64,000 nucleotides of DNA from DATCMH01 sp036563505 (lineage in GTDB: Bacteria; Pseudomonadota; Alphaproteobacteria; Rhizobiales; Beijerinckiaceae), in assembly GCA_036563505.1 (NCBI GenBank), contig DATCMH010000002.1, positions 186,001-250,000 of the forward strand, given 5' to 3'. The notes under the pieces were generated by a model, which saw only the letters and a program-made list of their open reading frames with translations, made no database searches and was not told the origin of the DNA. This document shows, in pieces, positions 1-7,078 of the stretch; positions within the stretch are counted from its first letter, which is position 1; every line of letters begins with the position of its first letter. The position numbers and the translations under genes were made by a program.

Positions 1-800
1 CAGTAGAAGTAGGCTCCGACCTCGTGCAGCGCCGCGGCGATCTCCGTGATCTGCGGTTCGAAGAGGCCGCAGGTGTTCGGGTTCGTGAGCATGATCGCCG
101 CGACCTCGGGCCCGAGCAGCGCCCGCACGTCCTCAACATGCACCCAGCCGTCGTCCCGGGCCGGCACGGGCTTCACCGTGAAGCCGAGGAGCGCGGCGGT
201 CGCCGGATTCGTGCCATGGGCGGAATCGGGCACGAGCACGGTGCGGCGGCTCTCCCCTTCGCCCTTTGCCGCGATGGCGGCCTTGATCGCCATCATGCCC
301 AAGAGCTCGCCATGGGCGCCAGCCTTCGGCGAGAGCGCCACGGCCTCCATGCCGGTGAGCGTGCACAGATAGCGCGCCAGTTCTTCCATGAGGGCGAGCG
401 CGCCCGGCACGGTCGAGACGGGCTGGAGAGGATGCACGTCGGCGAAGCCCGGCAGCCGCGCCATGCGCTCGTTGAGACGCGGGTTGTGCTTCATCGTGCA
501 GGAGCCCAGCGGGAAGAGCCCGGTGTCGATGCCGTAATTCTTCTGCGAGAGCCGCACGAAGTGGCGCATCGTCTCGGGCTCGGAGAGGCCGGGCAGCCCG
601 ATCTCGCCCTTGCGCTCCAGCCCGCCGAGACGGGGCTCGAAGTTTTCGGGCTCCTCGACGTCGACGCCGGTGGTGTCGAGGCGCCCGATCTCGAAGAGCA
701 GGGGCTCGATCTGCGCCAGCGCCTTGTTGCCGGTGAAGGTGGGATGGGCCGCGGCAGAAGCGACGCCGGGCGCGGTGGGACGGCCTTGGGTGTTCAGCAT
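1..800 (-). CDS. gcvPB: Glycine dehydrogenase (decarboxylating) subunit 2, partial
   Basis: This is the C-terminal-half (PLP-binding) subunit of the split P-protein of the glycine cleavage system, which decarboxylates glycine and passes aminomethyl to the lipoyl arm of GcvH. Reading from the ATG at 800, about 266 residues are present. They include family segments such as LFPLGSCTMKHNPRLNER, LSPKAGAHGELLGM, PDSAHGTNPA and TNPNTCGLFEP. The C-terminal half, including the PLP lysine, lies beyond base 1. It is the last gene of the minus-strand gcv operon, after gcvPA and a 74-residue ORF. The frame is open to the window edge, with no sign of damage. Confidence 0.95.
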   Translation of the reverse strand, partial: MLNTQGRPTAPGVASAAAHPTFTGNKALAQIEPLLFEIGRLDTTGVDVEEPENFEPRLGGLERKGEIGLPGLSEPETMRHFVRLSQKNYGIDTGLFPLGSCTMKHNPRLNERMARLPGFADVHPLQPVSTVPGALALMEELARYLCTLTGMEAVALSPKAGAHGELLGMMAIKAAIAAKGEGESRRTVLVPDSAHGTNPATAALLGFTVKPVPARDDGWVHVEDVRALLGPEVAAIMLTNPNTCGLFEPQITEIAAALHEVGAYFY

Positions 801-829
801 GGGAAGAGCTTGGTCCGTGCTTGAGACGG

Positions 830-1054
830 TTACGTCGAGCGGGGCGTGAGGCGGTCGACGCGGGTCTCGACGTCCTCGAGACGACCGTTGAAGGTCGCCA
901 TCATGTAGGTGAGTCCGCGCAAAGCTCGCTTGATCTCGACCATGTCGGATTCCAGACCCCCGAAGCGTCTCTCGACTTCACCGCGGAGCGCGGTTTGCTC
1001 GGCTCGGATCTGACGAAGCAGTTCTTGAGTCAGGTCGGCGGGCTGATCGGACAT
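830..1054 (-). CDS. Small coiled-coil hypothetical protein between gcvPA and gcvPB
   Basis: A 74-residue acidic/basic heptad-rich protein (start MSDQPADLTQELLRQ) with no membrane segment. The middle (about residues 8-65) looks like one long amphipathic helix or coiled coil, with segments such as IRAEQTALRGEVERR and GRLEDVETRVDRL. An in-frame GTG directly precedes the ATG. I chose the ATG because AGGGA lies at suitable spacing upstream. It sits 43 nt after gcvPA and 29 nt before gcvPB, so it is probably co-transcribed with them. I do not recognise the family. It might be an unrelated insertion into the operon or an accessory factor; the sequence does not decide. Confidence 0.6.
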   Translation of the reverse strand: MSDQPADLTQELLRQIRAEQTALRGEVERRFGGLESDMVEIKRALRGLTYMMATFNGRLEDVETRVDRLTPRST

Positions 1055-1097
1055 CACGCTTTTCCCTTGTAGAATAACGAGAACTCTCTCCTGGACG

Positions 1098-2441
1098 TCA
1101 CAAAAGCACTTCGGTCAGCACTCCGACAAGCGCCTCCCGATCCTCATCCGTGTTCACCTCCGTCGAGGCGACGAGCAGCAGGTCATCGAGCCCTGCCCCC
1201 GGCAGCAGACGGGACACAGGCACCCCGGCGAGAATGCCGCGCCCGGCCAACTCCTCCACGACCTCCGCCGCCGGCCGAGGCAGCCGCAGGGTGAACTCGT
1301 TGAAGAAGCTCCCGTTCAGCACCTCGACGCCCGGCACACCGGCCAGTTGGTCTGCGAGCTTCACCGCATTGGCGTGGTTCACCCGCGCGACCCGCTGCAG
1401 CCCTGTTTGACCGAGCAGGGTCATGTGGATCGTGAAGGCCAGGCAGCACAGGCCCGAATTGGTGCAGATATTGGACGTCGCCTTGTCGCGGCGGATGTGC
1501 TGCTCGCGGGTGGAGAGCGTGAGCACGAAGCCGCGCTGGCCCTGCGCGTCCACCGTCTCGCCGCAGAGCCGCCCGGGCATCTGGCGCACGTATTTCTGGC
1601 GCGTCGCGAAGAGGCCGACATAGGGGCCGCCGAAGGACAGGGCGTTCCCGATCGACTGGCCCTCGCCCACCACGATGTCGGCGCCCATGTGGCCCGGCGG
1701 CGTGACGAGGCCCAGCGACATCACCTCGGTAAAGACCGCGATGAGAAGCGCCCCGTGCCGGTGCGCCGCCTCGGCCACGGAGGTGAGGTCGCGCAAGTTG
1801 CCGAAGACGTCCGGCGTCTGCACCACGACGCACGACACCGTGTCGTCGATCGACGCGATGAGGTCCTCGGCGACGGCGACGTCGGGGGCGAGCGTCACCA
1901 CCTCGTCGCCCGCCATGCGGGACAGCGTGCGCACCACCTCGGCATAGTGCGGGTGCAGCCCGCCCGAGAGCACGGCCTTGCGGCGTTTCGTGACGCGATG
2001 CGCCATGAGCACCGCCTCGCCCGTGCCTGTCGAGCCGTCGTACATGGAGGCGTTCGCCACCTCCATGCCGGTGAGCGCCGCGACCTGGGTCTGGAACTCG
2101 AAGAGGTACTGCAGCGTGCCTTGCGCGATCTCCGGCTGGTAGGGCGTATAGCTCGTCAGGAACTCCGAGCGCTGGATGAGATGGTCGACGGTCGCGGGCA
2201 CGTGGTGCTTGTAGGCGCCGGCGCCGACGAAGAACGGCACGGACGAGGCCGGCACGTTGCGCCCCGCCATTCGCGACAGCAGGCGCTCGACCTCGAGCTC
2301 CCCCTTGGCGCGCGGCAGGTCGACGGGGCCGTCGAGGAGCTTGTCGGCCGGGATGTCGGCGAAGAGATCGTCGATCCGGTCGACGCCGACGCGGGCGAGC
2401 ATCTCGGCGCGGTCGGCATCAGATAGGGGAAGATAGCGCAT
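1098..2441 (-). CDS. gcvPA: Glycine dehydrogenase (decarboxylating) subunit 1
   Basis: The 447-residue N-terminal-half subunit of the split P-protein, working with GcvPB as the PLP-dependent glycine decarboxylase. The full length matches the family. Recognisable segments are FFVGAGAYKHHVPATVD, FLTSYTPYQPEIAQGTLQ and ANASMYDGSTGTGEA, followed by a fold-type-I aminotransferase-like domain. The start is ATG at 2441, 24 nt after the gcvH stop, so the two are co-transcribed. Encoding P-protein as two chains is common in many bacteria, though many proteobacteria have the fused form. Confidence 0.96.
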   Translation of the reverse strand: MRYLPLSDADRAEMLARVGVDRIDDLFADIPADKLLDGPVDLPRAKGELEVERLLSRMAGRNVPASSVPFFVGAGAYKHHVPATVDHLIQRSEFLTSYTPYQPEIAQGTLQYLFEFQTQVAALTGMEVANASMYDGSTGTGEAVLMAHRVTKRRKAVLSGGLHPHYAEVVRTLSRMAGDEVVTLAPDVAVAEDLIASIDDTVSCVVVQTPDVFGNLRDLTSVAEAAHRHGALLIAVFTEVMSLGLVTPPGHMGADIVVGEGQSIGNALSFGGPYVGLFATRQKYVRQMPGRLCGETVDAQGQRGFVLTLSTREQHIRRDKATSNICTNSGLCCLAFTIHMTLLGQTGLQRVARVNHANAVKLADQLAGVPGVEVLNGSFFNEFTLRLPRPAAEVVEELAGRGILAGVPVSRLLPGAGLDDLLLVASTEVNTDEDREALVGVLTEVLL

Positions 2442-2465
2442 CGGCTCGGGCCCTGGGTGCTCGGA

Positions 2466-2837
2466 TCAAAGGGTCTTGAGGAAGGCCTGGTAGTCGTCCT
2501 CGCTCATCAAGGCGTCGAGCTCGGACGGGTCTTTCAGGCGAAGCTTCACGAACCAGCCCTGCCCCGCCGGATCCTCGTTGACGGTGCCCGGCGCGCCCTC
2601 GAGCGCGTCGTTGACCGCGACGATCTCGCCGGAGACCGGGGCATAGACTTCGCTCGCCGCCTTCACGCTCTCGACGACGGCGGCCTCCTCGCCCTTGGCG
2701 ACCGCCTTGCCGACGGCGGGAAGCTCGACGAAGACCACGTCGCCGAGCTGCTCCTGGGCATAGGCCGTGATGCCCACCGTCGCCGTGTCGCCCTCGAGGC
2801 GGATGTATTCGTGATCCTTGGTGTAGCGGGTCGTCAT
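2466..2837 (-). CDS. gcvH: Glycine cleavage system H protein
   Basis: The 123-residue lipoyl carrier protein of the glycine cleavage complex, shuttling aminomethyl and reducing equivalents between the P, T and L proteins. The lipoylation lysine is in ESVKAASEVY (Lys59). The N-terminal TKDHEYIRLEGD and GITAYAQEQLGDVVFVELP blocks are typical. The start is ATG at 2837 with AGGGG about 7 nt upstream. It lies between the 72-residue membrane ORF and gcvPA. The 70 nt before it are notably AT-richer than the surroundings and might hold an internal promoter; this is inference only. Confidence 0.96.
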   Translation of the reverse strand: MTTRYTKDHEYIRLEGDTATVGITAYAQEQLGDVVFVELPAVGKAVAKGEEAAVVESVKAASEVYAPVSGEIVAVNDALEGAPGTVNEDPAGQGWFVKLRLKDPSELDALMSEDDYQAFLKTL

Positions 2838-2907
2838 GGGGCACCCCTTTTAGGTTGAATGACAGCTGACGTACGACCGTGCATAGATCTGCAAATCATC
2901 AGATTCA

Positions 2908-3126
2908 TCATAGCTTACTGCGCCGGAACGCACGTCGAATTTTCTCTTCGCGATACCTGGCCAGCGCCGGCTGAAGCGAGATGAAATACGCTGGCACGGC
3001 TCCAAGAACGATGACTAAGATTAGACGCCAGGGCTGCTCCACACCCATCTCCAGCAGGATCAATGCGATGAGGTAGATGCACCCGCCAGTGATCAGGTTC
3101 TGCACAATGATCGGCATCGGGATCAC
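2908..3126 (-). CDS. Small two-TM hypothetical protein inside the gcv operon
   Basis: A 72-residue protein (MIPMPIIVQNLITGG...) with two predicted membrane segments, roughly residues 8-26 and 33-51, and a strongly basic tail ending EEKIRRAFRRSKL. The likely start is GTG at 3126, overlapping the gcvT stop as GTGA, which suggests translational coupling. An ATG three codons later is the alternative. Base composition is less GC-rich than the flanking gcv genes. I do not recognise the family, and it is not a standard gcv component. It could be a real small membrane protein or a recent insertion. Confidence 0.5.
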   Translation of the reverse strand: MIPMPIIVQNLITGGCIYLIALILLEMGVEQPWRLILVIVLGAVPAYFISLQPALARYREEKIRRAFRRSKL

Positions 3127-4277
3127 CGCTTGTAGCGGTGCGGCGCGAAGGGCATCGGCACGATCTTCGCCGGCATCGGCTTGCCACGCACCATGAGCAG
3201 CACTTCCGTGTTCGCGGCCGATGTCTCACGGGCGACGTAGCCCATGGCGACGGGGCCGTTCACCGTCGGGCCGAAGCCGCCGGAGGTGACGGTGCCGACG
3301 GGGCGGCCGTCGGGCAGCGTGATGGGCGTGCCCTCGCGCGCCGGCGCCCGGCCTTCGGGCTTGATCCCGACCCGCACCCGCGTCGGCCCCTCCGCCAGCT
3401 CGCGCTGCACGCGGGCGGCGCCCGGAAAGCCGCCTTCCTCGCGGCGGCGCTTCTGGATTGACCAGGTCAGGCCCGCCTCGATCGGGCTCGTCGTGGTGTC
3501 GATGTCGTGGCCGTAGAGGCACAAGCCCGCTTCGAGCCGCAGCGAATCGCGGGCGCCGAGGCCGATGGGTTTCACCGCCGGGTCGGCGAGAAGTGCCCGC
3601 CACAGGGCCACGGCGTCCGTGTTCTTGACCGAGATCTCGAAGCCGTCCTCGCCCGTGTAGCCCGAGCGCGAGACGTGGGCCTGCAGGCCCGCCACTTCGA
3701 ACCAGCCCGTCTGCATGAAGGACAGGGCCTCGACGCCCAGGGCGAGGCGCGCCAGGACCTCCGCCGCGGCCGGTCCTTGCAGTGCGAGGAGCGCCCGGTC
3801 GTCGCCGCGCACCAGCTTCACCGCCGGCGGCAGCCGGGCGGCGATGTGGGCGTAGTCGTCCTCCTTCGTGGACGCGTTCACGACGAGATAGAGGTGCCCG
3901 GCTTCATCCTCGGTGGCCGGCCGCGTCACCATCAGGTCGTCGAGGATGCCGCCATCCTCGGACAGGAGCTGGGTGTAGCGCTGCTGGCCGGGCTTCAAGT
4001 TCAGGATGTCGGCAGGGACCAGCGTTTCGAGGGCGCGGGCGACCGTCTCGTGGTCGGGGCCGGCGAGCGCCGCCTGGCCCATATGCGACACGTCGAAGAG
4101 CCCGGCCCGCTCGCGGGTCCACAGGTGCTCTGTCAGGATCCCCGTCGGGTACTGGACCGGCATGGCATAGCCGGCGAAGGGCACGAGCCGGCCGCCGAGT
4201 GCCGCGTGCTCCGCGTGAAGCGGCGTCTCCGCCAAGGGCTCGGCGGCAATGAGCGTGGGCGCTTGAGCTTCGGCCAT
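3123..4277 (-). CDS. gcvT: Aminomethyltransferase (glycine cleavage T protein)
   Basis: A 384-residue tetrahydrofolate-dependent aminomethyltransferase that releases ammonia and forms 5,10-methylene-THF from the H-protein-bound intermediate. The typical T-protein start LGGRLVPFAGYAMPVQYP, the GLFDVSHMGQ block, GYTGEDGFEIS and GLGARDSLRLEAGLCLYGHD are all present. The ATG at 4277 is preceded by GAGGA. It is the first gene of the operon and lies 54 nt downstream of the tandem glycine riboswitch, so expression should respond to glycine. Confidence 0.96.
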   Translation of the reverse strand: MAEAQAPTLIAAEPLAETPLHAEHAALGGRLVPFAGYAMPVQYPTGILTEHLWTRERAGLFDVSHMGQAALAGPDHETVARALETLVPADILNLKPGQQRYTQLLSEDGGILDDLMVTRPATEDEAGHLYLVVNASTKEDDYAHIAARLPPAVKLVRGDDRALLALQGPAAAEVLARLALGVEALSFMQTGWFEVAGLQAHVSRSGYTGEDGFEISVKNTDAVALWRALLADPAVKPIGLGARDSLRLEAGLCLYGHDIDTTTSPIEAGLTWSIQKRRREEGGFPGAARVQRELAEGPTRVRVGIKPEGRAPAREGTPITLPDGRPVGTVTSGGFGPTVNGPVAMGYVARETSAANTEVLLMVRGKPMPAKIVPMPFAPHRYKR

Positions 4278-4305
4278 CGGGTCCTCGGGTGGCGACGCGT
4301 TTCAC

Positions 4306-4322
4306 CCGGCCCTTAAGGCCGG
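4306..4322 (-). promoter_or_regulatory. Hairpin between the glycine riboswitch and gcvT
   Basis: A six-base-pair GC-only stem (4306-4311 with 4317-4322) around a CTTAA/TTAAG loop sits between the second aptamer and the gcvT ribosome-binding site. No U-run follows, so it does not look like an intrinsic terminator. It could form part of the expression platform that controls translation. Its involvement is inference. Confidence 0.4.
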
Positions 4323-4330
4323 TTCGCGCC

Positions 4331-4511
4331 CCCTCTGTCCCGAGACCTGAGAGATTTCCCCGAAACCCTGCGGTTCGGGTTGCCCCCGTCGGTGGACGGC
4401 GCGAGCGCCGTCGCTTTCCAGAGTGCCAGCTCCCCGCGGTCCTGGGTGGCCTGAGCGTTTCCGGGGCGGTTGCGCCTTCGGCGCCAGCCCCGAGGGCTGG
4501 TCTCTTCCGCG
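4331..4511 (-). promoter_or_regulatory. Tandem glycine riboswitch upstream of gcvT
   Basis: Read on the minus strand, two glycine-aptamer copies can be recognised. Aptamer 1 (about 4511 to 4436) begins GCGGAAGAGACC, contains GGCGCCGAAGGCGCAA and GGAAACGCTCAGGC, and closes with AGGACCGC. Aptamer 2 (about 4425 to 4331) begins CACTCTGGAAAGCG, contains CACCGACGGGGGCAAC and GGGGAAATCTCTCAGGTC, and closes with GGACAGAGGGG. A linker of about 10 nt joins them. This is the classical two-aptamer gcvT element, known from many bacteria to turn on glycine cleavage genes when glycine is plentiful. Its position directly before gcvT agrees. Confidence 0.95.
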
Positions 4512-4580
4512 GGGATCGTGAAGCGGCCCCCTCATGCGGGAGCGGGCGCGGGATGTCAACGCGGGGTGATCTTCCCGGCC

Positions 4581-4675
4581 GTCATTCCGGGGCCGCGCAG
4601 CGAAGCCCGGAACCCAGGATGCAATGTAACCTCCCGCCATGGGTTCCGGGTTCGCCTGCGGCGCCCCGGAATGAC
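4581..4675. repeat. Dyad repeat family A, copy 1
   Basis: A 95 bp imperfect inverted repeat. It starts GTCATTCCGGGGCCGCGCAG, continues CGAAGCCCGGAACCCA, and closes with the near-complement GGGTTCCGGG ... GCCCCGGAATGAC. Two further copies lie at 24491-24611 and 26353-26464. The outer ends are perfect complements of each other over at least GTCATTCCGGGGC. It fills the gap between the glycine riboswitch and the lipoprotein gene. Confidence 0.9.
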
Positions 4676-4690
4676 GGCGAGAGGTGTAAT

Positions 4691-5293
4691 TTATCGCCGC
4701 GCGCGGCGAGGCCCGGCTGGGGCGGAACCGAGGCCGACCTCGATCTCGTAGCCGTCGATGCCGGGCGGCACCGCGAGGTCGCTCTCGACGATCGCGAACG
4801 TCGCCTGTGTCTCGCCCGCCGGCACCGTGACGGGCACGGAGAGGGCGCGGCTCGCGAAGACGCGGTCGTTGCGCTTCACGGTGATGCGCACCGGCGCCGT
4901 GTAGCGGCCCGCCGCCCCGCCGGGGCCGAGCAGCACCCGGCCCTCGACGCCGACCCTGAGGCGCACCGAGCCGTCGGGCTGACCGATGCATTCGCGGGCG
5001 ACATTAGAGATGGTGATCTGGTTGCGCACGCTGTCCGCGCTCGTGCCGGCGCGCAGCGCCGCGCCGCCGTCGGCGATGTCGACCTGCGGGCACTCCGCCA
5101 CTTCCTCGACGGGGACGGCGTTGCGGATAATGGGCTGCTGGTTGGCGTTGGGCAGGTAGCTCGGCGGGTTCGGGTCGACCGGACCGAGGATGGCGTTCGT
5201 GAGGCCGCTGCTGCAGCCACCGAGCGCCAAGAAAACGGTCGTCAAACCGGTCGCCGCGCAGCCGATGGCCGCCCGCCTCAAACGCGTCCGCAT
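4691..5293 (-). CDS. Putative exported lipoprotein
   Basis: A 200-residue protein with a basic N-terminus, a hydrophobic stretch and the lipobox FLALGGC (Cys27), so it is probably lipid-anchored in the envelope. The mature part is Pro/Asn-rich at first (VDPNPPSYLPNANQQP) and then mostly beta-like (VRLRVGVEGRVLLGPGG, YTAPVRITVKRNDRVF). I do not recognise a catalytic motif. The ATG at 5293 has a strong GGGAGGGGG Shine-Dalgarno. The longer frame reaching 5884 is ignored because it would run through the next gene. It probably forms an operon with the upstream IalB-like gene, 29 nt away. Confidence 0.8.
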   Translation of the reverse strand: MRTRLRRAAIGCAATGLTTVFLALGGCSSGLTNAILGPVDPNPPSYLPNANQQPIIRNAVPVEEVAECPQVDIADGGAALRAGTSADSVRNQITISNVARECIGQPDGSVRLRVGVEGRVLLGPGGAAGRYTAPVRITVKRNDRVFASRALSVPVTVPAGETQATFAIVESDLAVPPGIDGYEIEVGLGSAPAGPRRARR

Positions 5294-5322
5294 GGTGCCC
5301 CCTCCCGTTGTTCGGGTGTCGT

Positions 5323-5826
5323 TTACGGCAAGCTGTTGAAGCCGGGCTCGAAGCCGTTGAGCGAGACCGGGATGCCGACGCCTTCCTCGGGCGTCTGGAA
5401 CACGATGAAGGTGGCGGTCTGCCCCTTCTTGAGCTGGTTGACGAGGGCGTCCTCGAGCACGACTTCGGCGACGCAGCCCGTGGTCAGGCAGCGCACGAAG
5501 CCGGCCCGGCCGACATCTGCCTGGTCGATCTTGAGACCGAGCCCGGCGGGCAGGAGCACGCCCAGGGGCGCGACGACGCGCAGCAGCCGGCTCTTGCCGT
5601 CGGCGGTGCGCAGCACGATGACGAGCAGCGTCATGCTCGGCCGGTCCTCGGCCGCGACGTTCTGCACGATGGCGCACTGCTCGGTCTTGGCGCCGGCCGG
5701 CGTTTCGCAGCGCAGCTGCCAGTCGCCGAAGGTGTTCTTCACGACGCCCTGCGCCTTGGCAGGCGCGAGCGAGGCGAGCCCCAGGCCGAGGGCGAGAATG
5801 AAGGGTCGGAGGGCAGTCGACGCCAT
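5323..5826 (-). CDS. Invasion-associated locus B (IalB) family exported protein
   Basis: A 167-residue protein of the IalB family, named from Bartonella and widespread in Alphaproteobacteria with unclear biochemical function. It starts MASTALRPFILALGLGLASL with a signal peptide likely cleaved after AKAQ (about residue 26). Family features include the FGDWQLRCE block, a paired-cysteine pattern (CETP...EQCAI, RCLTTGCVAEV) and the C-terminal FQTPEEGVGIPVSLNGF. I chose ATG 5826 over the longer frame from 5946, because the extra 40 residues would bury the signal peptide. Confidence 0.88.
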   Translation of the reverse strand: MASTALRPFILALGLGLASLAPAKAQGVVKNTFGDWQLRCETPAGAKTEQCAIVQNVAAEDRPSMTLLVIVLRTADGKSRLLRVVAPLGVLLPAGLGLKIDQADVGRAGFVRCLTTGCVAEVVLEDALVNQLKKGQTATFIVFQTPEEGVGIPVSLNGFEPGFNSLP

Positions 5827-6196
5827 GGCGGGCTCGTTCGTCGGCGGGCTCTTCAGCGGTGCGCGGCGCACCGTGGGAGCGCAAGATAGCACGAAGCGCC
5901 GGCCTTGAACCGCGCCTCTTGAGGTCGTGAGCGCGGTTCCGACCACAGGGCTGCGGCCCCTGTCAAGCGAAGGCGGAAGCCCCGAGGGGCCATGACGCTG
6001 CGTCCTGCGACGATGAGGCAGGGGTTGCGACGCCGTTGCCGTTGCGCTGGCTCTCGGCTTGTGGTTCTTGGCGCCTATCTACTGGACGGGGCCGCGAAAT
6101 GGCCGCCGCGCCCGCCTTGAACGCCGTTTTTGCGGCGTCGGGCTCCCCCGCGCGGCCCGCCTGTCGTACCGGCCAACGAGGAGCAGCGAGACAACG

Positions 6197-7042
6197 ATGC
6201 GGATCGTGCGGGCAGGATTTGAGGCCGCGGCAAAGCTGATGGCGGGAGCGGCGTGCCTGGTCACGACCGCGGCGATCGCCGGAACCGGTCAGCCCTCTCC
6301 CTGGCAGATCGACATGCAGGGCCAGGTGACGGAACTCGGGCGCGGCGTCGCCAGCTTCCACTGGTGGATCACGCTGCTGATGGCACTGATCACGCTCTTC
6401 GTGCTCGGCCTCATCATCGCGGTGGTGGTGCGCTTCGGCGAGAAGCGCAATCCGGTGCCGTCCAAGACCACGCACAACGCGATGCTGGAGGTCGCCTGGA
6501 CCCTCGTTCCGGTGCTGATCCTGGTCGCGATCGCCGTGCCGTCCTTCCGCCTGCTGCGCTTCCAGCTCTCCGAGCCCAAGGCGGATTTGGTGCTGAAGGT
6601 GATCGGCCATGCTTGGTACTGGGAGTACCAGTACCCGCAGGATCAGGGCGGCTTCAAGTTCGATTCCAACATCCTCGAGGGCGCCGATCTCGAGAAGTCC
6701 GGCCAGCCCAAGCTGCTCGCCGTCGACAACGAGGCGGTGGTGCCGGTGGGCAAGACGGTGGCCGTGCAGGTGACGGCGGCGGACGTGCTCCACTCCTTCG
6801 CGGTGCCCTCCTTCGGCTTCAAGATCGATGCCGTGCCGGGCCGCCTGAATCAGATGTGGTTCAAGGCCGATCGCGAAGGGATCTACTACGGCCAGTGCTC
6901 CGAGCTGTGCGGCACGCGGCACGCCTACATGCCCATCGCGATCCGCGTCGTGAGCGAGGCGCAGTACGCCTCCTGGATCGAGGAAGCGAAGAAGAAGTAC
7001 GCGCGGCTCGACGGCCAACCTAAGTTCGCCGACGCCCGCTAA
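6197..7042 (+). CDS. ctaC: Cytochrome c oxidase subunit II
   Basis: A 281-residue subunit II of the aa3-type oxidase, taking electrons from cytochrome c through the binuclear CuA site in the periplasm. There is a signal/anchor at the N-terminus and two membrane segments (about residues 54-80 and 100-120). The CuA ligands are His199 and the motif CSELCGTRHAYM (Cys234, Cys238, His242, Met245). The aromatic patch AWYWEYQYP is present. ATG 6197 has AGGAG upstream and gives a proper signal sequence; the open frame starting at 6059 is longer but lacks one. It leads the oxidase gene cluster. Confidence 0.96.
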   Translation: MRIVRAGFEAAAKLMAGAACLVTTAAIAGTGQPSPWQIDMQGQVTELGRGVASFHWWITLLMALITLFVLGLIIAVVVRFGEKRNPVPSKTTHNAMLEVAWTLVPVLILVAIAVPSFRLLRFQLSEPKADLVLKVIGHAWYWEYQYPQDQGGFKFDSNILEGADLEKSGQPKLLAVDNEAVVPVGKTVAVQVTAADVLHSFAVPSFGFKIDAVPGRLNQMWFKADREGIYYGQCSELCGTRHAYMPIAIRVVSEAQYASWIEEAKKKYARLDGQPKFADAR

Positions 7043-7078
7043 CCACCGGATTCAAGAGACCACGATAGGCTCAACCCT

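Noticed and set aside
4289..5908. A 539-codon plus-strand open frame across the riboswitch and lipoprotein gene
   Set aside because: It runs through the glycine riboswitch and a repeat and is antisense to two genes with good starts and signal peptides.
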